Origin: Plicaturopsis crispa FD-325 SS-3
Lineage: Eukaryota > Basidiomycota > Agaricomycetes > Amylocorticiales > Amylocorticiaceae
NCBI GenBank assembly: GCA_000827205.1
Contig: KN832562.1
Coordinates: 1-64,000, forward strand
Length of the DNA: 64,000 nucleotides
Direction of reading: 5' to 3'
The translations under genes and the position numbers were made by a program. Each line of letters starts with the position of its first letter. Position 1 is the stretch's first letter. The notes under the pieces were generated by a model, which worked only from the letters and a program-made list of their open reading frames with translations, had not been told where the DNA came from and searched no databases. Below are positions 46,310 to 60,937 of the stretch, one piece after another.

Positions 46310-49300
46310 ATGGACCCCGGTGCGGTACCCCAGCTTCCCCACGGATGGACTAGCGAATGGTAAGGGACTCTCTTTCTACCGCTCAATTTTTGTTTCAACA
46401 TTGTGCCAGGAATGCTGAGCACCAACGGAGGCTCTTCATCGGTAAGTAGTAAGACTTGCAAATAGTTATCGATGCTGACATTAAACTGCCCCCAGAAATG
46501 AGGACCGGTCGTTCTCAGTGGGAATCCCCCGATGCAGGGCCCATAGGCCAAGCATCGCCAGTTGCGCCGTCCCACAATAAACGCCGACAGTACGCGGCAG
46601 AACAAACACAAATGTATTACACCACCGGGGACATCGCGCCTAGCTATGCTGCTACTATATCCCAAATCCAGCAGCAAGGGCAGCTCTTCACGCCGGGGCT
46701 TTCGGGTGAACGACAATTCCAGACGCAACAGACAGCGTATTATAGAGAGCCTGACTATATCAACGCACCACCGTCCCCTAGCGTCGACCACCTTTCAGGC
46801 CGGCTCAATTCGATGGGAATTGGGGCGGCCCAGACGCCGTTGCTATCTTCGACAAACCTACTCATGTCCCCGCCGGACCCGCGGGAGCTGCAAATACCCC
46901 CTCCACCTATAAGGCTTCCACCCAATGTGTGTTTATCGCCTTCCCCCAATGCAAATGCGCATCCATCGTACCAGCGCTCTACCATCAATGCAATACCTAC
47001 CACATCATCGCTCCTGCACAAATCCAAGATACCACTCGCCCTCGTCATCACGCCGTATAGGACGCTTGACGAAGGCGAAGAGCCCGTCGCGGTTTCTGAT
47101 CACATCATTGCACGCTGCAGACGCTGTCGGACCTATATCAATCCATATGTTCAATTTATGGACGGTGGTAACCGGTAAGAATGTGTGCACGGGAGTACTA
47201 GGTGTTTGAGCTGAATGAACGGATAGATGGCGGTGCTGTATGTGCAATCTGGCGAACGAGGTACCTCAGATGTTCGACTGGGACCACGCCAAGAACCAAC
47301 CTGGTGATAGGTGGGCCCGAGCAGAGATGAACAACTCTGTCGTCGAATTCATCGCGCCTACCGAATACCTAGTCCGACATATCCAACCTCCAGTGTATGT
47401 ATACCTTCTCGATGTGAGCAATGCAGCCGTGCAATCAGGTGAGTAATTGTCGTTAACAAGTTCTCCTCGATTGTGTCGTAACTCCATCTCTCAGGCATGC
47501 TGGCCACTGCCGCACAAACTATCCTTGAGAACCTGGATCGCATTCCGAATGAAGGGAACCGCACGAAGATTTCCATCGTTTGTTTTGACGTCTCTTTGTA
47601 TTTCTTTTATATTCCGGTTGGTTCATTCCGCCTTCAAGCTTTCCCTGCCTGATTGAGTGAACGCAGCCTGGGAGTACGGATCCTGAAATGCTTGTCGTCT
47701 CGGACCTGGACGACGTATTTTTACCCAGACCGAAGGACCTGTGCGTAAATCTCACCGAATCCCGTGCAGGTATCGAGGTGCTCCTAGGTAGCCTGGCTAG
47801 CATGTTCCACGATAGTCACACGGTGGGCAGCTGCCTAGGCTCAGCCTTGGATGCTGCCTCTCAATTACTGGTATGATTTGCATGCAACTCTATGAATCGG
47901 ATATTCACTTGTGCTAGGCATCTACTGGAGGGAAAATCATTGTATCAACCTCCAGCCTGCCAACTCTCGGGCCCGGCGCGCTTAAAAATAGGGAGGATCC
48001 GAAGATCCTAGGGACTTCCAAGGTATTTGAGATAGTTAGGGGGTGATCTTTGGCTAATCTGTGGGGCATCAGGAATCGAGTCTACTGCATGCTGCTTCGG
48101 CCTTTTACAAGCAATTTGCCGTCAAGTGTTCCCGCGCCTTGGTGTCTGTGGACATGTTCCTTACGAGCGCCGTGTACCAGGACGTTGCTACTCTTGGTAT
48201 GTTACAGAGCCTTCTCTAATCCTCCGTAGTTTGGCTGAACCCCCACCAGCGTGCATCCCGCACTATACTGCCGGCCAAACATACTACTATCCCGCCTTCA
48301 ATGCTGCGCGGCCGGAAGATGCGATAAAATTCGTGCATGAGTTCGGCGAGGTGCTTGCTATGCCCATCATGCTCGAAGCAATCATGCGCGTCCGTGCATC
48401 TCGAGGTGACACACCAAAGATCAACTAGCTTAGACTCGATACTGACGAACCTTCCTTACAGGGCTACGGATGTCGTCATTCCACGGGAATTTCTTCGTCA
48501 GCTCTTCCGACCTACTATCCATGCCGTCTGTACCTCAAAATCAGTCCTACGCGATCGAGGTGCAGATCGAGGATGACCTTACACAGCCCTTCGTAGTGTT
48601 TCAAACTGCTGTCCTCCATACAACTTGCACAGGTAAATATTGTCTCTGTTGTTGGGCGACTCCTTAATGACTTTTCTGTGTCCTTTCTTGCAGGGGAACG
48701 TCGGATTCGCGTTATCACGCAGGCACTACCGACCACGACCAAGATGTCTGACATATTCGCTTCTGCCGACCAGGTAGCAATTGCGACTGTCCTTGCGAAC
48801 AAAGCTGTCGAGAGATCTCTATCGCACAAGCTAGAGGACGCTCGGGATGCTCTATTTGCGAAGATGGTCGAAATCCTCACGGCTTATAAGAGTGACATGG
48901 CTACCGCTGGTGCAGGGGCAAATGCACAGCTTGCCCTTCCTGAAAATCTGCACATGCTACCCGTTCTGGTGCTCGGTTTGCTGAAAAATGTAAGGTTATG
49001 AGCTGTTTAGTGCACGTAGTAGCTGATACACGTTTATATAGGTTGGCGTACGAAAAAGTGCACAGATCCCGCCGGATATCAGGGCCTATGCGCAGGCTCT
49101 GTTAACGTCGCTTCCATCTCAAACACTGATTCCCTATATTTTCCCGACATTCTACTCTCTGCATGATATGCCCCCCGAGGTGCCCTCTCTGTTACATCTC
49201 TTCAAGAATCGATCTCATTTTCTGCGTTTTAACAGGCGGGCACTGTCGGTGAAAACGGAGTGATACTTCCGACACCATTGCCACTGACCTCAGATCGCCT

Positions 49301-49786
49301 GGAAAGGCACGGATTGTTCCTTATCGAGGATGGCCAGTCTATCTTCCTTTGGGTAGGCCGCGATGCAGTGCCGCAGCTTGTTCTAGACGTGTTCGATGTA
49401 CCCAGCTATGCAGAATTGCGCGGCGGAAAAGTACGTTCATATTTATTGAGGTCATGGTACTTTTTGGCTCATCCTGGGTCGCAGACGACACTACCGGTCC
49501 TCGACAACCCCTTCAGCCAGCGCGTGAATGCCGTGATCCAGAGGACGCGGGAGATGTACCGCGGGGTTTACCACCAACATCTGTATGTGGTGAAAGAGGA
49601 CGGTGACCCACAGCTCCGGCTGTGGGCGCTAAGTTGTTTTATACAAGACCGCGGCGACGTCTTACCAAGTTATCAACAATTTATATCGCAACTTAGGGAC
49701 AAGGTAAGCCATCCTCTACTTTTTTTTGACCGAATCCCACGACTGACCCTTTTGTGCGGCAGGTCAATGGAGGGGGAAGCTACTAA
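46310..49786 (+). CDS. SEC24: COPII coat subunit Sec24, copy 2, with N-terminal WW domain
   Basis: Paralogue of copy 1 with the same domain order. A WW domain is split over three exons ([28 protein letters not shown]). Here the central Tyr of copy 1 is Arg, so one of the aromatic positions is changed. A shorter Gln-rich stretch follows. The zinc finger is [15 protein letters not shown] with [13 protein letters not shown]. The trunk has [16 protein letters not shown] and [15 protein letters not shown]. Later parts read [48 protein letters not shown] and [20 protein letters not shown]. It ends NGGGSY. The reading frame appears intact throughout, with about fourteen exons. The divergence is greatest in the N-terminal linker, and mild in the folded core. 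The two may load different cargo, like Sec24/Lst1 in yeast, but this is inference; both look like true Sec24 rather than Lst1. Confidence 0.93.
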
Positions 49787-50092
49787 AGGCCACACGCTCG
49801 CTAGGGTCATTACCTATACCCCCCTTGTCGAGAATGAACCACAGGACGGATATTTACTCTCTTTGACAAATTCTGATTATACTGTGTGCGCTTGAGTGGC
49901 TAGGTTTGTGCAAGGACACGTCTGATCCTCCCTCAAGGCGACTGCTTTGCAAGCCCTTGGGGGTAAATAACGTTGTAAGGACGAGGAAGGATGTCGAGTT
50001 TTGCGCGGTTCTCCCGTAGTTCACGTCAAACCGAGGATACGAGAACGGACGATTAAGGTGGTGAAGCACAAGAAATAATATGTAGAGCCCCA
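49787..50092. other. Convergent 3' spacer, nothing recognised
   Basis: About 300 bases between the stop of SEC24 copy 2 and the stop of the uS5m gene on the other strand. No feature was recognised. Confidence 0.4.
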
Positions 50093-51325
50093 TTACCATG
50101 TCCTGAGATCGACCAATTTTCTCCCTCTTTCGCGTTCCACGACCTCCTTCCCCTTCATACCAGCTCCCTTGTCCAACTTCCTTCCACGACCTCCGATACC
50201 ATTGCCGAAGCTCAACGGCGCATTTCCAGCATGTATCATTCTGCAAAGCGTCTTGATCACGTTGATTGGATTCCGACTTCCCCATACCTTCGCGCTGACG
50301 TCCTTGATCCCGGCCGCTTTGAGCACTTGGTGGATATTCGGATTACATGCCAGCCCGAAACCGACAGGACGAGGGCGGAGGATGATGCGGGTCCCACCCA
50401 TCTTCGACTCCATATGCGTCCACACCGTGCGCTTCTCGAATCGGTCAACATAGTCCATGTTGCGCACGGCCTCCGAATAGGCCTTTTCCATGGCTCGCTG
50501 GGCCTCCTCGTCCTTGCCCTCGCCATACCCGACGAGCCCGTCACCGTTTCCTACAACGACGAGATAGTACATGCGCTGTATCTTTCCCTTTCCCGTTTGT
50601 TGTGTGACGCGCCGCGAGATTAACGGAAAGCGGAAGAATCGGCGTTGTACGTTTTTGGAGGGGATGAGGTGGAACGCGACGTCCTTCTCCTCGACTTTGT
50701 GATCGGGGTTGAAGCCCAAGGGCTTCAGCTCGTCGAAGATGTACTGACTGGATTCGGCATCCTGCACTGCCCCACCCTCTTCGAGCTTTTGTATCTCTAA
50801 AAGCCGGGCAATGCGTTCCTTCTCAGCCTGAATGATGGACGGCTCGTTGCGAATGACCACGCGTCCATGGTGTGGATTCTTGCGAGTTGGCGGGAAGTCG
50901 AAGGCTTTGTGGGGGTCTAGGATGGGGTCGAAGTTCATGAGGTCGGGGAAGGTGAGGTCTGGGTCAGGAAGTGTGGTCTTGTGCGGGAGGTGCTCGCTGA
51001 TGTCTCGTCCGTCATATTCTGCGAGCTTTGCGAGAACCTGGTCCTCCGGCAGGTCTTGAAGCTCGGAGATCCGCCTGTGCATTTCCGCAGGGTTCGTGCG
51101 GCCGAGTTCTTTGAGAAACGCCAGCCCTTCTGCACCCTCTACATCTTCCAGACCCTCCAACCCTTCCGTTTCATGTACAATTTCCTGTGCGATCGCCTTA
51201 CTTCGAGGTGTAGACCTGCGCCGCGCGTATGAACGCGTTTGGACCTGCGGCAATGTCACCAACGGTATTCTTCGCCGTATTCGTTGCGGTTGGAGGGCAC
51301 GAGGAAGGGCAGCGAGTCTGTTCAT
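50093..51325 (-). CDS. MRPS5: Mitochondrial small-subunit ribosomal protein uS5m (MRPS5)
   Basis: Single-exon gene of about 410 residues, unusual here for its lack of introns. The N-terminus MNRLAALPRALQPQRIRRR is rich in Arg without acids, fitting a mitochondrial targeting peptide. The fungal-type extension is acidic (ETEGLEGLEDVEGAEG). The S5 N-terminal domain is visible as RVTQQTGKGKIQRMYYLVVVG, GNGDGLVGYGEGK and EEAQRAMEKAYSEAVRNM. The C-terminal domain has RPVGFGLACNPNIHQVLKAAG and KDVSAKVWGSRNPINV. It is a core protein of the 37S mitochondrial ribosome. Another Met 12 codons upstream (start 51361) would hide the targeting peptide, so I prefer 51325. The start lies 172 bases from the PITH gene start on the opposite strand. 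Confidence 0.92.
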   Translation of the reverse strand: MNRLAALPRALQPQRIRRRIPLVTLPQVQTRSYARRRSTPRSKAIAQEIVHETEGLEGLEDVEGAEGLAFLKELGRTNPAEMHRRISELQDLPEDQVLAKLAEYDGRDISEHLPHKTTLPDPDLTFPDLMNFDPILDPHKAFDFPPTRKNPHHGRVVIRNEPSIIQAEKERIARLLEIQKLEEGGAVQDAESSQYIFDELKPLGFNPDHKVEEKDVAFHLIPSKNVQRRFFRFPLISRRVTQQTGKGKIQRMYYLVVVGNGDGLVGYGEGKDEEAQRAMEKAYSEAVRNMDYVDRFEKRTVWTHMESKMGGTRIILRPRPVGFGLACNPNIHQVLKAAGIKDVSAKVWGSRNPINVIKTLCRMIHAGNAPLSFGNGIGGRGRKLDKGAGMKGKEVVERERGRKLVDLRTW

Positions 51326-51496
51326 CGTGGACGGTATGGACTGTAGAAAGTCGGTCACCAACGAGGACCAATAATTATTTCAAGTTTGCGTCTGTTTGTT
51401 TCCGTCCGCCACCGACGCGCCACCTAACGCGCGTACGCCGCCGCAGCTAACTACTTGGACCACGACGACCACGACGAAGACCACGGCGGCAAAGAC

Positions 51497-52353
51497 ATGT
51501 CTTCGTCCAACCATTCCGATATAAATTCTATCGCATCTCAGCTAGAGGGGACAGATATCGCCAACCTATATAGCGTTATCGATAAAGACAAGTGAGCCCT
51601 TGCGCTTCGGACCAGGTACCCAGGACCGAAAGCCTACCAGGACTCATGCTTGCCCAAGCGTAGCGTGCACGGCCTGAATCTGGCGGTTCCCGAAGACGCA
51701 AAGGCGATCATAAAGCCATGGAACGAAAGGGACGATACAAGCAAATTTGCGGATTCTGGTGTAGACGACCAGGTATGTTATATCATGCGCGATTCGCAAT
51801 TTCTACTAAGGCTCCCTGTCAGATCATTATACACGTTCCGTTTACCCAGAATGTGCGCATACGGTCTATCCTCATAAAGCTTGGTATGTTTTCCTCATTT
51901 CCCGAAGTTAGCGCTGCTCACCTCAATGTAGGCAGAGGTGAATTCACACCGCGACATCTACGAGTTTACGCAAACCACCCCGACATTGTCGACTTTGCGG
52001 ATGCGGAGCACACCAAACCCCAGTTAAATATCAGTCTTCTGGAAGGTGAAACGGGTGTGATGGAGTATCCACTGCGGGTAGCTGCATTTACCAGCATCAA
52101 TACCCTCAGTTTGTTCTTCGTATGTGTATACCCTGTCACCTGCGAGAGCTCCTGTCTAATCCTTGCTGTATAGAGGGATTCCGTGGGCGAAGAGCTGTCT
52201 CGCATTTATTATCTTGGATTCAAGGGCGACGTACGGTCACCGCAGAAGGATCCGAACACGAAGTTAGACATACCTGCGGCCAATGCAGCCGATGCCCCGC
52301 TCGTTGATCGCGTCAGCGAAAAGAGTGGTGGGCAGCAAACGACTGCCAGATAG
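51497..52353 (+). CDS. PITH-domain protein
   Basis: Exons from MSSSNHSDINSIASQLEG to SGGQQTTAR give about 210 residues. The PITH domain is clear: LNLAVPEDAKAIIKPWNERD, then FADSGVDDQ, IIIHVPFTQNVRIRSILIK, ARG-like GRGEFTPRHLRVYANHPDI, and after the last intron RDSVGEELSRIYYLGFKGDV. PITH domains are known as the proteasome-interacting part of thioredoxin-like 1 and as stand-alone proteins. This one lacks a thioredoxin domain. Upstream of the chosen ATG an Asp/His-rich stretch (DHDDHDEDHGGKD) stays in frame behind a good acceptor site, so an extra 5' coding exon is possible; many stand-alone PITH proteins do start with a His/Asp-rich tract. Confidence 0.85.
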
Positions 52354-52558
52354 ATGTACTTTGGAATGTATTTACGATAAAATATTATCGTTGTTGTAGA
52401 TCAGCACTTTGGAATCTGGATTTCGGAAGCGAGTGGCGCGGCCGCGTCGAACACGTTGTAAACCGTAAACGAAAAGTTGAACGCCGACAACGCGTACGCC
52501 GACGTCGCGTTTCGCACAAAGAAAGTAACATTTTCTGCATCTCTGGTGAACTCCGGTC

Positions 52559-54760
52559 ATGGACGTCGTGAGTGGCTACTTCATTCTCCGTCTATGCTGC
52601 TTAAATCACACGAAATGACCTTCAGGACGACGAGCAAACGTCTGGTTCAACGGATTACCTTTCCCTGTTCGACCTTTCCCCCTCGACATTCCCATTTCGC
52701 AGTCCTCGGCCGTACCAGATTGAAACACGTCGGGCAGACCTATCTGATCTTCTCATATTCGATATACTGCTCGCGAGCGGCGGTGCTCGCCAACCGGACG
52801 CGTTGTATCCGCCCACGGACGCCGACTCACTAGCGCACTTGCTGCAAGTTATCGAAGAATCGACGTACGATGCGCTCAAGAAGGACTGTCTTGTGTACTT
52901 TCTGCTCAAATGGCACGAGGATGGTCGAGAAGAGGCGTTCACTGAGGAGAAATGCTTGCCCCCACAGTTCGTGTCGCTTGTGGAAGCGTACTGGCATTTA
53001 GACTCCGGCGTCGACATTCCGGTGAGTTTCTCGTGTTTCGTATATCTGTATCTACTAATGGCGCATGCTTCACCTAGAAAGCTGTTTCTATTCTCTCGGA
53101 CGCACGTCTGAACTCAGACTATGCCTCCAAGATACTCCAAATAATATCCCTTTCCCCGAACTCAGCGCCACTGGTGATCCGATACGTGCGTACCGCCAAG
53201 CCACCGCTCACAGAACCCGACGACCTTGATATATATACGCTCGCGCTCGCGGAAACCAGCTTGCTCGACGCGTGGCAATTCCAACGCACATTCCCCGAGG
53301 GCGGCGAAACACGCTCTCGCCTCCTACGAAAAACATTGGACTGGTGTTTATCTCGTATGCGCATTTCCCCGTCTTAGTTAGGCTGTCACTAACCTGTTCC
53401 AGCGAAACCGCGCGCACAGCCGCTATCTCATCTTCTCGCGTTCCCTTTTACAACATACGAGCAGTCTCAGGTTCACGCCTACGCTCTCAAACCACCGCAT
53501 ACGTGTCCAGCATCTTCAGTGCACGTGGTCCAAGACCTTGTGTGTGTGCGGCTAATACAAAGCGGACTCTACGCGTCAGCTGTGAAGCTAGATCGCCAAT
53601 TCTCCCTAAACGTGAGGGATGGGAAGGCCACAAAGGCGGCCCAGGATAGGCGACGGATGATGGAAGACATCATGGCGACGATGCCATCTGTGGAGAGGGA
53701 TATGCTGCAGGTAGAGCTCGAGGAAATTGCCCAAGGAAAGCCAAGTGAAAGCGATTTGAGCATGTCATGGGAGGACCTTGGTCGGTCGGTCGGGAATGGC
53801 GCACCAAAGGCACCGCTCTCAGAGCGTGCGGGCGCACCCCGTTTCGGAGGGTCGCTCAATGGGAAAACTCCTGCGCGTGAATCCTTCACGCCTATCCCCG
53901 TCTCTGTTTCCCACCAGCAAGTAAACGGTCTGCCTGCGTCTACCTCCAAACCAGCTACACCTCTCAGCGCCCCGAGCTTTAAACCCGGACGTTTCATTCC
54001 TACGCCCCCTTCTCGGCCTTCGCCTTCAGCAGCAGCGCCCAAAAACACCCAGCCGATGCCAGCCTCAATGTTCGATTCTTCGCGAAGTGCGAATCACACA
54101 CGCAATGCCTTCTACAACCCTCCCCCTGCAAACGGTCGCCCTCCAGTAATGGCCCCTCCGCCGCCCCCAGAAGAGGTGCACACGAATGCCCAGGATGTGA
54201 GCATGGAGTCTGAGGACGAGCTTTTGCTCGCCCCGCGCAACGGAGCAGACCACGCAGACGCGCGTGATCCATCCCCTACGCCAGAGCTCAGCTTCTCTGT
54301 CTTCGGTGCCTCGAGCTCGGCACCAAAAACATACGCGCCTCGGTCGAGGGCACCGTCCAAACCGAAGGTAATTCCTGGAGCGTATGTGGCCGATGCCGAG
54401 GAGGAGGTAGAGGAAGTCCATCACAGGCGCTCCTCGCCGCCCCCTCCGCCACCCCCGAAAACGACGCGCTTGCGGGCCCGCAAGGCGGATCTAGGCCGCA
54501 GCGTCCCCGGGAACTTTGTGAGCGAGGATGAGGATGAGGAGGAAGACGAGGTCGCGCCCTTGCCGCCCTCGCCTCCCGCGAAACGGAAGGGCCGCACACG
54601 CGCTGCGCCCGAAGAGCCGCAGGACAACGTCCGGCCACGGCGGTCGACGCGTCTTAGTGTTGCGCCCTCTCCCGATCCCAGTCCGCCGAAACCAAAGGCA
54701 AAAAGGAGCACACGCAACGGCGCAACTGCTACGAAGACGAGGGCGAAGAAAAGATCATGA
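52559..54760 (+). CDS. ELYS-like nuclear pore protein with AT-hook-like C-terminus
   Basis: A tiny first coding exon (MDV) is joined to DDEQTSGSTDYLSLF. The N-terminal half is the helical ELYS-like domain: DALKKDCLVYFLLKWHEDG, LPPQFVSLVEAYWHLDSG, ASKILQIISLSPNSAPLVIR, LAETSLLDAWQFQRTFPE. The second half (mainly one exon from about 53.5 kb) is disordered and Pro/Ser-rich, with acidic runs (DEDEEEDE) and basic, Pro/Arg-rich segments near the end (RKGRTRAAPEEP, RPRRSTRLS, KPKAKRSTRNG) that resemble AT-hook DNA-binding motifs. ELYS proteins link chromatin with the Nup107 complex at nuclear pores; yeast has no full-length form and fungal members lack the animal beta-propeller. Total length about 680 residues. 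Confidence 0.82.
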
Positions 54761-54925
54761 GCGCCGATGGTAGTACGCTGTTGTTATTTTTCCCTTTATG
54801 CTGTCACTGTCTTCCATCTGAAACGGTTGCTCTGCAAATTCTATGGCTCCATTTGTGTACGGTCCCCACCAGTACTAAACTCGATGTCTACACAAGAAGA
54901 GCTATCCGTTCTAGCAACCCTGAGA

Positions 54926-56945
54926 TTAATCAGGGCGACGTGGGCTGTTTGGAACAAACATCCACAAAAGCAACGCAAACGCCATCATGGAGACGAGGCT
55001 GTCAATGTATATGCTACTTAGTTCCGATTCTTTTGGAGACAAGGACACGGGGACTCACAACGGCTGCAAACTCTTGATCCCGACACTAGAGGCGAGCGCA
55101 CCGGTTATGAACGGTAAGACGGCGCTGCCTGCCTGGCCAAAGCCCGCGATGTACCCTATAGCTCCGGTGAGGAGCCATTGAGGAAGCACCCGCCCGGACT
55201 GATTCATCATGATGGGATAGATTGGCCCAAGGAGTACACCGACGACGGATACTGCGACAGCATCGCCGATGAGGGACGGCACCAGCCACACGACAATCTC
55301 GAGTCTGGGGAAGTGTCAGCACTGTTCGTAGTACATGGACAGCTCGATAACGTACGCGATGGCTAGGATAAAGTAGATGAAGAGGACACGCCGTTCCCCT
55401 ACCTGTTCTACCATGTCAATTTTTATTCACATACCAGCACAGGTCTTGAGTATCCGACCTTCTGGTTCACCCATAGAAGGGCGACGCGTCCAATCATAAG
55501 ACCTGATAAGTGAGACTAGTTGCTTAACAGCGAAGACTACAAAGTTTGGAAAGGACTCACCTCCGAAAAACCCGGCGGATATATACCCGGATGACGCTCC
55601 TCCTCCACGGATGTCGATTATATAAGTGACGATCCATCCTATACAGTATAAAGGGAATTCGTGGATTTCTGTAAAAGCATACGTACTCGGAGAGAAAGAT
55701 GCGAACCTCCAATGGTGACTTCAACGCCGACGTAGACGAGACTGAAGATCGCAAGCAAATGCACCGGTTTGAGGGTCATGATTTGCCGGAATTTACTATG
55801 CTCGCTCGTCCCTGTTGCTCCAGCAGCTTGTCCGATTTCCGCGAGGCATTCTGCACACCTTTCAGTAAAGTCCATCACAGGTGCAGACCAGACTAGAATG
55901 GTCACCGTCTTGAGTCTTGAATCGGAACGCTAGTGTTGTGAATATGGTGGTTAAGGCAGCGACGCCAAGAGAGCACAAGTAGTGGAATGACCACCGTGGC
56001 AGTTGCGCGAATTGGGTCGCCACAATGGGAGATGCTAGTGCACCAGCCCCTACATGTTGATGTTAATCGAAGCAAGAAAAAAATGCAGGACATGGAAATA
56101 CCGTAGGCGGCGTGCAGAAGTCCCATTTTCGACTCGGCGTTTTCTGCGAGCGAGGCAACGTATCCACTTGATTGGGCATCCTGGATACGATTCAGAGAAA
56201 ATATTTATGACATGTGCAATGACCTTACAATCAATGACATGCCTATCCCGTTGATAGTGTAGGACATGACAAATACAGGGAAAGGAGGTGCGGAGGACTG
56301 GATAGCGTAGGCTACGACCTGGAATAGCGAACCTGGAGAGGATCTCAGGCATGCTCATATTGAGTCGCAAGATTGTGCACCTATCACGATCATCTAAGCA
56401 TGAAAGATGAGACGTGTAGACCAAAAACGCGGAAGGAATGTACTTTGCCGAATCCTAACTTGTCCGTCAAAGGTATGTTGATCAAAGCACCGGAAAGAAA
56501 TCCCTAAAAAATGTACATCAGTAGGAAGAATGTGACGCGTCGTTCCATGCGGCCTTCTTACTAGACACGCAAACACGAATATAAGGGATACCACAGCGAA
56601 TCCCACCTGTTGGCTCATTGAGACCGTCAATCTTTCGAAGGAGAACGAGAAGACCGAGCGTACATGGTAGACCTTCTGTATCCTGGGTAGTAAGGGGCCT
56701 GCAGAACCGTCATTCCAACCGGCCATGAACATGCTCCAGCAAAGAGCGGCAAATTGAACATGTGCTTTTCGGGCGCGTCGTTTCTGTTCGGCCACTGTGT
56801 TCAAAGACTCGTCGACGCCTGCGGAGGGCCCTACAACATTGCGATCGCGAAGTGAATTTTGGCTCGCTGAAGGTTTCTCAAGAGATATCCGCGAGGATAT
56901 CTGAGCCGAAAGCTCTTCCAATTCTACAGGTGCATTGAGAGACAT
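54926..56945 (-). CDS. MFS transporter, BSC6/fucose-permease-like
   Basis: About ten short exons encode some 450 residues. After a cytosolic start (MSLNAPVELEELSAQIS) comes FAALCWSMFMAGWNDGSAGP then LLPRIQKVYHVGF, which is characteristic of the basidiomycete BSC6-like MFS group. The last exons read VGVLLGPIYPIMMN, LPQWLLTGAIGYIAGFGQAG, GALASSVGIKSLQP and, after an intron, MMAFALLLWMFVPNSPRRPD. Twelve membrane segments are expected, and the gene looks complete. The substrate is unknown. The gene was extended past an apparent stop at 55055 because the following intron leads into the typical last membrane segment. Confidence 0.8.
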
Positions 56946-57578
56946 CCTGGGGCGAATACTGAATACCTAAACGGGTGTTCAAGGCAGATTTGTTAGTTCG
57001 ATTGAAGACGGTATGGTCACCCTGATGAAGACGGTTCTCAAACGAACTTGCCTAGACGTCAGAGAAAGCCTTTGGTATACGGCAATTTATCGATACCAAC
57101 GATAGCGCTCCTCTGGCGTCTATGCAGTTTGGTAGACAAAGTCACACGGACGACTTGTCAGGAAAACATGTCAAGTCTTGGTGAACTTAGCCAGACTCAA
57201 GAGGAAGTTGCGTGGATATTGAGCTCGGCATCCCGGCCCGGAAACTAGGTTCAAGTTTTCACTTTCTGTCAAGTGCGCGTGCAGCCGGCGACGCAGCGCT
57301 TAGCACTTGCTTTTATCTGTCAATGTTGTAACGCGAATACACTCCTTTTTGTCGAGACCCAAGCGCTAGGGCCTTTTAAACAGCAGAAAACCTTACAGAA
57401 ACGCGTCGATATCGTCAACAACACGCCGGGAGAAAGGCGAGAAATCCTGATAATCAGATCAGCAGTAGTTGGTACGCATATCGTTCTGTATTTGACCTCT
57501 CTTCTACTACTAGCTAATCTTCCGTATAGGTATCAAGCTACGCCATTGCGGACTCCCCTTGCTTGGTCGCGGTAACCA
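56946..57578. promoter_or_regulatory. Divergent promoter region of the BSC6-like and AFG2 genes
   Basis: 0.63 kb between two divergent starts. An open frame at 57273-57575 ends just before the AFG2 start and shows no motif. A TTTTAAA run near 57375 is AT-rich but too far upstream to be convincing as a TATA element. Confidence 0.35.
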
Positions 57579-60558
<2,980 letters not shown>

Positions 60559-60937
60559 TATCGTACAATAGGTTATGATACTTAAATGTGAGCTACGCTT
60601 GGGAGACATCGGGCATTTTTGTGTGGGCAAAAAGCGTGCTTCATGCATAATCGATACAATATACGTGACGGTACGGTACACCTGGTACTAATACATAGAA
60701 CATATCAGTACGGCAGTACAAGGGCTGGCTTGTGCGAAACAGACTGTGAATAAATTAGTATGCATGGTGTTTGGGATGATGTGGTTGTGGATGCTGGAGA
60801 AGAACGAAGATATGTGTGCATGTATGCGTGCGTGGAAATGAATGGGGTGATGTATGCGCGAAAATTTAACGATGAGAACCAAAATGCAAAACAAAAAAAG
60901 ACGACGAAAGAACCAAAAAAAGGGTTAAACTAGACGC
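60559..60937. other. Convergent 3' spacer, low complexity
   Basis: AT-rich spacer between the stops of AFG2 (plus) and the kinase gene (minus), with A-rich runs near 60885-60925 (aaaacaaaaaaag, accaaaaaaaggg). On the minus strand these are T-runs just after the kinase stop and are compatible with 3' untranslated sequence. Confidence 0.4.

Noticed and set aside
42523-49786. SEC24 pair as an assembly error (same gene twice)
   Set aside because: The copies differ throughout in sequence, linker length and intron sequence while both keep open frames, so they are true paralogues.
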